Below the pieces are notes generated by a model. It was given only the letters and a program-made list of their open reading frames with translations, was not told the origin of the DNA and did no database searches. This document shows positions 1-6,700 of a stretch of DNA of 8,272 bases, piece after piece; positions within the stretch are counted from its first letter, which is position 1, and each line of letters begins with the position of its first letter. Origin of the DNA: an uncultured Prevotella sp. (GTDB taxonomy: Bacteria; Bacteroidota; Bacteroidia; Bacteroidales; Bacteroidaceae); NCBI GenBank assembly GCA_900550635.1, contig URSZ01000108.1:1-8272 (forward strand), written 5' to 3'. The position numbers were made by a program, and so were the translations under genes.

Positions 1-1
1 A

Positions 2-1186
2 GACGGTATCAAATTCGAGTTGCAGTCAATAGCTCCCGACGCAGAGAACAACAGCGAAGTAGCTACACTGGAAGCAGCACTCAACCAAGTAGCAGGAGCT
101 ACCGACGGCACAACAGCTTGGAAGGACGCAACTTCCGACCTGAAGAAGTACTATGAAGCCTTAATAAGCCTCAAAGCCGGCTCTGCAACTTCTGTAAAGC
201 TCGCTCTTGCTGACCTTAAGGCTGGTGTAGAAAAAGCAACCGCTACAGGCGAAGAAGATTTGAAGAAAGCTATCACCGCTGCTATCGACGCAGCAGTTAC
301 CTCTATCAATAGCTGCACATATCCGCGCAACATCAATCTTCCCGACGGTGCTGCACAGGTAAAATGGACCGGAGCTGCGTTCGACTACATCACCGCTTCA
401 AACGTTGGTAGTTTGGCATACACAAGCATGGCTGATTTCGTTTACCCTGCTTCGCTGTATTACACGACAAACACCGCAATCAAGACTTCTACAAGCCGCC
501 TTGCCGACAAATACGGCACAGACTGGAAAACTTGCCTTGCTCTTTACAATGGTGGTGGCACTTCGGTTGAAGCAAACACACAATCAGTTGCATTGGAGAA
601 CCAGATCCAGTATGCAGTAGGCCGTCTCGACGTTGCCGCTAAGTTTGCAAGCGCTACAGTAAAAGACAACTTGCAGGAAGATGTCAACACTGCAGCAAGC
701 GAAGGCATAACCCTCGACGGTATCCTTGTAGGCGGACAGAAGAACGTTGGTTGGGACTTTGTAACTCCGATAAACAATATTGAATACACCATATACGACG
801 CTTCGGTTACTTCTACTAAAATAGGAACAGAAGACATCAAAGACAAAGTTATGGCACAAACGCTGGCTTTGGCTACTGCTGCTGGCGAGAAAGTACGCTT
901 TGCTATCGAGCTTACGAACAACACAGGCGTTGCATTCACCGGCGTTGACGGTATCGTTCCCGCAGGTGCGCGTTTCTACCTCGTAGGCGAACTGGAGCCA
1001 CAGACAGGCGTAGCTAACAACCGCGTGTTCGAAAAGGCTTACAACACCAAGGCCAACGTAACTATCAACTCGCTGGCTCACGCTTACAACGGCATTCCCG
1101 ACCTTAAGAACCCGAAACTCGAACTCGGTCTTTCGGTTAAACTCGAATGGACTGCAGGTCTCGTAGATGACGTAACTATAGATTAA
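2..1186 (+). CDS. Major fimbrillin, Mfa1/FimA superfamily (5' partial)
   Basis: This is probably the main structural subunit of a Bacteroidales type V (Mfa-like) fimbria, a lipoprotein precursor that is exported, processed at the cell surface and polymerised by donor-strand exchange. The frame is open from base 2, so the true start and the signal peptide lie upstream; the TTG at 20 is not a credible start. 394 residues are visible. An alanine- and lysine-rich helical stretch comes first, then a segment containing FVYPASLYYTTNT (about 437-475), then a C-terminus with NPKLELGLSVKLEWTAG followed by a short acidic tail. A tyrosine-rich YPxxLYY core segment and a final pair of beta-strands ending near a Trp are features I associate with Mfa1-type fimbrillin C-terminal domains. 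Directly downstream lies a Mfa2-type anchor gene, which fits the known mfa1-mfa2 order. Isoleucine codons are mostly ATC, unlike the downstream genes, which suits a highly expressed subunit. The family call is fairly secure; the exact subfamily is not. Confidence 0.78.
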   Translation, partial: DGIKFELQSIAPDAENNSEVATLEAALNQVAGATDGTTAWKDATSDLKKYYEALISLKAGSATSVKLALADLKAGVEKATATGEEDLKKAITAAIDAAVTSINSCTYPRNINLPDGAAQVKWTGAAFDYITASNVGSLAYTSMADFVYPASLYYTTNTAIKTSTSRLADKYGTDWKTCLALYNGGGTSVEANTQSVALENQIQYAVGRLDVAAKFASATVKDNLQEDVNTAASEGITLDGILVGGQKNVGWDFVTPINNIEYTIYDASVTSTKIGTEDIKDKVMAQTLALATAAGEKVRFAIELTNNTGVAFTGVDGIVPAGARFYLVGELEPQTGVANNRVFEKAYNTKANVTINSLAHAYNGIPDLKNPKLELGLSVKLEWTAGLVDDVTID

Positions 1187-1198
1187 GACATGAGACAG

Positions 1199-1215
1199 TC
1201 CGGCCGCATGCCGGA
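1199..1215 (+). promoter_or_regulatory. Stem-loop 1 in the gap between fimbrillin and anchor genes
   Basis: TCCGGC (1199-1204) pairs perfectly with GCCGGA (1210-1215) around the 5-base loop CGCAT. It starts 13 bases after the fimbrillin stop codon. It is the first of three consecutive hairpins in this gap and could protect the 3' end of the fimbrillin message or slow transcription. No U-tract follows, so it is not a classical terminator on its own. Confidence 0.5.
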
Positions 1216-1223
1216 ACAACAGG

Positions 1224-1249
1224 GTGGCAGGCTTTGACCGGCCTGCCAC
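1224..1249 (+). promoter_or_regulatory. Stem-loop 2, strong GC-rich hairpin between fimbrillin and anchor genes
   Basis: GTGGCAGGC (1224-1232) and GCCTGCCAC (1241-1249) form a perfect 9-bp stem around an 8-base loop. It is the strongest hairpin of the gap. The bases after it (TCACTAACAG) hold no run of T, so a simple intrinsic terminator is unlikely. A partial attenuator or an RNA-stabilising 3' structure for the fimbrillin transcript fits better, and either would give more fimbrillin than anchor. The function is inferred; the pairing is seen directly. Confidence 0.6.
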
Positions 1250-1261
1250 TCACTAACAGAA

Positions 1262-1281
1262 ATTCCGCAGCACGGCGGAAT
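1262..1281 (+). promoter_or_regulatory. Stem-loop 3 upstream of the anchor gene
   Basis: ATTCCGC (1262-1268) pairs perfectly with GCGGAAT (1275-1281) around a 6-base loop. A weaker fourth pairing follows, CCCTC (1284-1288) with GAGGG (1303-1307) around 14 bases. It lies about 50 bases before the anchor start and could contribute to attenuation or to translation control of the anchor gene. Confidence 0.5.
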
Positions 1282-1334
1282 ACCCCTCGGATACCTACGC
1301 AAGAGGGAAAACGAACCACATAAAGCCAGTAAAC

Positions 1335-2336
1335 ATGATTACGGATAAGCCATCAGTTATGACACAAATACAACGATTAGGGAAAGCCATGTTCCTGTTG
1401 CTCTTCATGGCTACGAGTTGTATAGACGAAGACCTGTCGAGGTGCGGCCAAAATTATTCCATAAGCTACCAGCTGAAGCTGTCGCTGTCGTTGCAGGAAA
1501 CGTTCGACAAAGAATTCATCACGGCCGACGAGCAGGCCCTTGCCGCCAAACTGCGTACCGATTTGAGCAGTGTGCTGAGCGATCGGGCCAAGCTGATGGA
1601 CCTGTCGTTCTTCAAAGCGCAAAGCGGAAAACTGGAAAAGCACAACCGTATCATGCCTAACGCCAACGAGACATCGCTAACCGTTTACATGAAGCGCGGC
1701 GAATACTACAACGTGGCACTTGCCGCCACCAACGAAGTGAGCAGCACAGTAAACATACAAGATGCCTCGTCGTACTCGGGAATCCGTCTGCGCCAGGCCG
1801 ACGCCGACACCATCGACGCCTACAGCTCGGCCATTTACATGGGACTGGAACTTATAACAATGGCACAAAAGGACGACCGCTTCTTAGTTCCTCTTTATAT
1901 GGTCAACTCAGTGCCGGTGCTCGTTATCAACACAGCAAGCTCATCAGCCAAAGTGCTGTACACTTACGTGCAGGGAACAGCCACAGGCCTGCAATGCTCC
2001 GACAGCACTTTCACATACAACAACCCGTCAGTAATGCGCACAAGGTGCACCGAGACAGGAAGCCTGGAGGCTTACCACTGCGTTTGCTTCCCCTCGCCCA
2101 ACGCTACGACAAAGTCGGACGACGGCCTGTGGAGAATGGACGTGTACACGCAAACGGCCGACAACAAATACGTAAAGAACGTCTTGGACATAAAAGAGCC
2201 ACTTTTGGCAGGAAACATGCTTGTAATAAAGGCATTCCTCAAGGACGACGGCACTATCACGACCGACTCGCCCGAAGTAGGCGTATCTGTTGAACTCGAC
2301 TGGAACCCGGGCGGCGATTTCGACATCGAGATGTAG
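1335..2336 (+). CDS. Fimbrial anchor lipoprotein, Mfa2/FimB family
   Basis: Members of this family (Mfa2 and FimB of Porphyromonas gingivalis) are outer-membrane lipoproteins that anchor the fimbria to the cell and limit its length. The 333-residue product starts with a lipoprotein signal peptide: basic residues (R14, K17), the hydrophobic run MFLLLFMATSC and a lipidated Cys at residue 29. The mature start reads CIDEDLSRC, the Asp-Leu-x-x-Cys pattern typical of this anchor family. The C-terminus (SVELDWNPGGDFDIEM) is beta-strand-like, as in fimbrillin-fold proteins, and the length is normal for the family. ATG 1335 is the longest start. ATG 1359 would give a more usual 20-residue signal peptide before the Cys and is equally plausible, since neither has a clear Shine-Dalgarno sequence. 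The gene follows the major subunit gene after a hairpin-rich 148-base gap, probably in the same operon. I am confident of the family; binding to the neighbouring fimbrillin is inferred from order. Confidence 0.82.
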   Translation: MITDKPSVMTQIQRLGKAMFLLLFMATSCIDEDLSRCGQNYSISYQLKLSLSLQETFDKEFITADEQALAAKLRTDLSSVLSDRAKLMDLSFFKAQSGKLEKHNRIMPNANETSLTVYMKRGEYYNVALAATNEVSSTVNIQDASSYSGIRLRQADADTIDAYSSAIYMGLELITMAQKDDRFLVPLYMVNSVPVLVINTASSSAKVLYTYVQGTATGLQCSDSTFTYNNPSVMRTRCTETGSLEAYHCVCFPSPNATTKSDDGLWRMDVYTQTADNKYVKNVLDIKEPLLAGNMLVIKAFLKDDGTITTDSPEVGVSVELDWNPGGDFDIEM

Positions 2337-2431
2337 GGAATCGCACAACGGCCAATTTATATACATAAACTACTCTTACCAACGCAACAACCGCAGGATA
2401 TAAAAACAACGGCAAAAAAGCTGAAACGAAT

Positions 2432-3667
2432 ATGAAAATGTGCTCTACTGACAATAAAACCACAAAGCCGGAGCAGAAAGTTTTCTACGGCTCCGGGAGC
2501 AGAAAAAAAATAGGTCAGACATATTTTAAATTATGTCAGACATATTTCAAAATAGGTCAGACATATTTTTCCGCACTCCTTACCGGGGGCACTGCTTCAA
2601 AAGCGTCCGGTTTCCTGCGGAGCTATGCGGCATTGAAACACACCCTCGTGTGCTGCGGCTGCATGGCGCTGCTTGTTGGCGCGTCGGCCATGCTTGCACT
2701 GGCTTCGTGTTCCGACAGCGAACATACCGAAAGCGCACCGCGTGAAAACGTTAAGCTCCTTGTCAGCATACCCGGTTACACGGCAACTGGAGGAAAAGAG
2801 GACAAAAGCACAGGAGACCCGGGCACAGCCGTAGACAAAGGCAGCGACTGGGACCGCCTTACCATAATTCTGGCCTATAACGACAACGGGAACAGGGTTC
2901 TGAAACGTACATTGAGCAAGGACGACTTCGACAACCTGCCTGATTATGAATCGCGGTCGGGCATAAAACTGTTCACCATAAACGTGCCGGTGGGTAACAC
3001 CTACATATATGGCATAACCTATAGCAGCAATGCGGCCAACAACCCCGAAGCCGATATAGACGCCTGCAAAAGCTATACAGATGTGCAGGAACTGACCATA
3101 TCCAATGACTATGCTTCAAACAATTCAACCATCGATTATGCAAAGTTCGTTAGCGTGGCTACGGGATACTATGCCGGCGATTACGGACTGCCCGCATTAT
3201 TTACCGTGCAACAGGGCAGCGGCGAGATAGGAAGCATGCCAACAATGACACTCACGCGCCTGGCTTCGAAAATCGACGTACAGTGGGACGCAGCCGACGC
3301 ATACGAACAAGGATATACCGACGTGAAAGTAACCGATTTCAAATACTGCGGCAAAGCCAAAGGCCGCCTGTTCCCGTCAATAAACACGGCAAGCGCGGCA
3401 AGCGGAGACCAGGAATGGACTTTCTACAACACCTCCGGCATAAGCCAGCGCAACGGGCGCGTGTATCATTACACCTTTACCGACGGAACATACAAGCCGA
3501 GCATAACATTCCACATCGACGCAAAGAACAACGGCGTTGCCATTCCCGACGAAGGCAAGGATTTCACGCTCAATTTCAAGGATCCGCTGCGGCAAGCCGC
3601 ATGGTATAAGGTAAACGCAACGATAAAAGGCATTACAGGAAGCGGAAGCATAAACCTGGCCATGTAA
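2432..3667 (+). CDS. Fimbrillin-like accessory lipoprotein (minor subunit); start uncertain
   Basis: This is probably a minor or accessory fimbrial subunit, comparable in position and type to Mfa3/Mfa4 or FimC-E; I cannot assign it to one of them. From ATG 2432 it has 411 residues, but the lipoprotein signal (CCGCMALLVGASAMLALASC) puts the lipidated Cys at residue 93, leaving an implausible N-region of some 70 residues. A TTG at 2633 would give LKHTLVCCGC... with basic residues just before the hydrophobic run and the Cys at residue 26, a normal lipoprotein signal. ATG 2663 is a poorer choice with no basic residue. I therefore suspect the true start is near 2633 and that 2432-2632 is leader. 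The mature part holds TRLASKIDV (275-283 in the long numbering), a segment often seen in fimbrillin-fold proteins, and a beta-rich end, AWYKVNATIKGITG. It follows the anchor gene by 95 bases from ATG 2432, or about 296 from TTG 2633. Confidence 0.62.
   Translation: MKMCSTDNKTTKPEQKVFYGSGSRKKIGQTYFKLCQTYFKIGQTYFSALLTGGTASKASGFLRSYAALKHTLVCCGCMALLVGASAMLALASCSDSEHTESAPRENVKLLVSIPGYTATGGKEDKSTGDPGTAVDKGSDWDRLTIILAYNDNGNRVLKRTLSKDDFDNLPDYESRSGIKLFTINVPVGNTYIYGITYSSNAANNPEADIDACKSYTDVQELTISNDYASNNSTIDYAKFVSVATGYYAGDYGLPALFTVQQGSGEIGSMPTMTLTRLASKIDVQWDAADAYEQGYTDVKVTDFKYCGKAKGRLFPSINTASAASGDQEWTFYNTSGISQRNGRVYHYTFTDGTYKPSITFHIDAKNNGVAIPDEGKDFTLNFKDPLRQAAWYKVNATIKGITGSGSINLAM
2468..2510 (+). repeat. 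Dyad, direct repeat and A8 tract before the 21-bp repeat array
   Basis: CCGGAGC (2468-2474) and GCTCCGG (2490-2496) are perfect inverted repeats. The inner AGAAA (2475-2479) and TTTCT (2482-2486) can extend the pairing past a 3-base bulge. The word GGAGCAGAAA also occurs twice as a direct repeat (2470-2479 and 2496-2505), 26 bases apart. A run of eight A (2503-2510) follows. Such packed symmetry is unusual for coding sequence and suggests a regulatory or dispersed-repeat element. Confidence 0.45.
2514..2568 (+). repeat. Three tandem copies of GTCAGACATATTT at a 21-bp period
   Basis: The 13-mer GTCAGACATATTT occurs exactly at 2514-2526, 2535-2547 and 2556-2568, so the period is 21 bp with 8-bp A/T-rich gaps. 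Copies 1 and 3 share a longer match, ATAGGTCAGACATATTTT. A 21-bp period is two helical turns, so a protein binding each copy would sit on the same DNA face. It is also seven codons; if translated it reads as a heptad, IGQTYFK-LCQTYFK-IGQTYFS. Because the following gene probably starts near 2633, a non-coding role (operator array or dispersed genomic repeat) looks likelier than a protein repeat, but the sequence alone does not decide. Confidence 0.7.
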
Positions 3668-3747
3668 TAATACATACAGCACCCTCATGCCGCTCAAAGC
3701 ATAACTTTCATTTCACCGGAAAAAAAGAACAAAATATATCTTAACTT

Positions 3748-6700
3748 ATGATTAGGATGAAAAGCATACCCCGTATTTTAACGCTTGCAACAACAATATT
3801 GTTCAGTGTCGTGTCGCAGGCACAGATATATGTAAGTATAGAAGGAGGAGGCGACGGCTCGTCATGGGAAAAAACTACTACGCTCTCCGAAGCACTCAAC
3901 CGCGCCCGGGCCGGCGAACAGATATGGGTGCGCGGATATGAGAATGCCAATGAGAAGCAGATGTACATACCCGACAGCAAAGACGGCTTCAAACTGAAGT
4001 CGGGCGTACAGCTGTACGGAGGCTTTGCCGGAACGGAAACGTCAGTAGACGAACGCGCGACGCTTGATTTTCCGTACCGTCTGAAATACCGTTCAATCCT
4101 TTCGGGCGACATATCCAAGAATGACAGCCTCGACGCGGTAAACCTGATATTCCCGGGCAACGGAACGCGCGACGACAACGCCACGCACGTTTTATCAATC
4201 GACATGAATCCGTCGTCGTCATCGGGCAACAACAACTCATACCCAACGGTTGTGAACGGCTTTACAGTAACAGGGGGACATGCCGCAGCTGCCGACGGCA
4301 AGGGCGGCGGCATATACATATACGGCGACAACAGCAAAGGAGGTATTTTCCGCATAGAACAATGCTTCCTTACATATAACTACGCATCGCAGGGCGGTGC
4401 CGTTTATGTGGCCGAAGACGTGAAAGACGTAAACAACAACATATCGCTTATAAGCCAGTGTGTGGCTTACAACAACGCGGCTGGTGAACGCTCGGTTGAA
4501 GAAAATGCCGGCGGAGGATTTTACATTGCCGGCGAAGCTACGGCTGCAAATACTTCGGCGTTCAACAACGAAAAGGGAGGTATGCGCATTTCGCCCGAGG
4601 CAACGGTTACGAACTGCACCGTTGCCCGCAATACGGGCGCAGGCATAGACCTCACAGAAGATGACCACACCCAAAACGTACAGAACACTATTATATGGGG
4701 CAACACTACCCTGTCGCTGCAATATCAACCTACGTTCAGATATTCGGCTTTCCACGAGGTAGAAGACGATGACAGTAACAACAACATATACGTAAGCGAC
4801 AAGAACCGCGACAAAGAATATGGTCCGTTCTTCGACGCGCCATCGCTGTCAACGGGTTTCGACCGTGAATACAACGGGGAAAACACCAACTACCCCACCT
4901 GGTCGTGGGACATCCTCGAGGGAACAATAATGGTCAACAAGGGCAACTCCGCGGCATACGAACAAAACACATACGGCAGCGAGGACATAAAGGGACGGCC
5001 GCGCATAAGCGGCGACACGATAGACATCGGGGCGCAGGAATACCAGTACCTGCCCGCCTCGCGCAGGCGTTACGTAAAACAGGGCGGCACAGGCAACGGC
5101 CTTTCATGGGACAATGCCTCGGGCGACCTGCAAAGGATGATTGACGAGCTGGCCGACAACAACCCGCAAAACCTGGCTGGCGAAGTGTGGGTGGCAAAAG
5201 GCGAATACGAGCCGCAGTCGCAGATAATAAGTGCAACCACCTACTCGGCTTCGTTCCGCATGCGCGACGGCATAAGCGTATACGGCGGTTTTGCCGGTAC
5301 AGAGACAACTAAGCAGGAACGCGCCAAAGGCAGCATGCCTTGGAACTACACCAACGAGACTATCTTAAGAGGTTCGGCCTATACCGACAACATAAGTTGG
5401 CAGACCAACCGCTGGACACTGACCAGCGACTCGCGCCACGTGGTATGGTTCGCACCGCTGGCTTCGGAAAACAAAGCAGGCTTCGACCGCACCACCATAC
5501 TCGACGGCGTTACAATAAAAGGAGGATATGCACAAGGCGGACTGGGTGAAAATGAATTCCAAACCGACAAAGGCGCGGGAATATACATCGCGTTAAATGC
5601 TTATGCTCAAAACTGTATAATAAAAGAAAACCATGCAAAAGGCAACGGAGGAGCCGCATACATAAACGGAGGCCGCCTGACCAACTCCCTTGTGTTCAAC
5701 AATAACTCCGACGCAAACGGCGGTGGCGTTTACATTGAAAACGCAGGTATTATACTTGCCTGCATGATTACGAACAACTCGGCCAACAATGGCGGCGGAG
5801 TTTACCTGAACCATAGCGGCGCATGGAGCGACGGACTGAACCATCCCGAATACCTTATACTTTCTACGTCGGTTGTATCCAACAACACCAGCCGCAACAA
5901 CGGCGCAGTATATTGCAACAAAGGCGGCGTGCTGCTGCAAAATACCATTACAAATAACAACTGCCCTACGGCTACCGACAATACCGACGCAAATGCTTCG
6001 CAGACCGGCGGCTTGTATATAGACACATACGCACTCGTTATAAACTCGGTTCTCTGGAACAATACCATACAGAGAATGAACATACCCATGTATGCACGCA
6101 ACGCCAGCGCGCAGACGGTGCGCTTCATGAACTCGGCACTTTCGGGCACAAACAATGCTATATGGAACAACACGTTGCAAAGCGGGATAATTAACCTGTC
6201 GGAAAGCAATGACCTCATGGCCGAAGGAACGCTGACTCCCGATTTCGACCCCACAGGAATGCCCAACGAAACAGGCGTGGACGGTTCACTGCAAAACGTT
6301 ACATACATGTGGAAGCCTGTTAGCGGCTCAAACCTTAGGGCGCGAGGCATGACGCTCGGCACATTGCCGGGAGAGGTGCTACTGGCTCCTGAAATCGACA
6401 TTGAAGGCTTGCTGTTCGCACAAAAGCCGTCAACCGGAGCTTACAGCATAGAACAACCACATATAACTCCTGAAGATGACGGGAGCTCTCTTAAAATATA
6501 CGTAAACGCCGACTGTACCGTGCACAACCACAACGGTAGTTCGTGGGATGAGGCCTATCGTTCGCTGAACGAAGCGATAGCTTATCTGGCCGGCCTCGAC
6601 GCAACTACGGTTGGCAACAAAAAATTGGAAATACATGTGCAGGAAGGCGACTTGTGGCCGCGTTATGCCTTTACGAACTTGGACCCGCGCACTGCCACGT

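Noticed and set aside
584..1249. Long minus-strand open frame opposite the fimbrillin gene
   Set aside because: It lies antisense to a clear fimbrillin coding frame, has no recognisable domain, and overlaps the hairpin gap. Its openness follows from the codon pattern of the + strand gene.
1224..1249. Rho-independent terminator after the fimbrillin gene
   Set aside because: The stem is strong, but no T-run follows, and the anchor gene downstream is expected to be co-transcribed.
2514..2568. CRISPR array
   Set aside because: Repeats are only 13 bases with 8-base, near-identical A/T spacers; CRISPR repeats and spacers are much longer and spacers are unique.
3702..3709. Bacteroidota -7 promoter box (TAACTTTC against TAnnTTTG) before the giant gene
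   Set aside because: One mismatch at the final G and no TTTG-like -33 element at the right distance; a match this weak is expected by chance.
3741..4355. Minus-strand open frame opposite the start of the giant gene
   Set aside because: The + strand frame here has a signal peptide and repeated motifs; the antisense product is an unstructured shadow with no family resemblance.
5593..6401. Two overlapping minus-strand frames of about 195-199 residues
   Set aside because: Both are antisense to the regular beta-helix coils; Asn- and Gly-rich codons leave the opposite strand free of stops.
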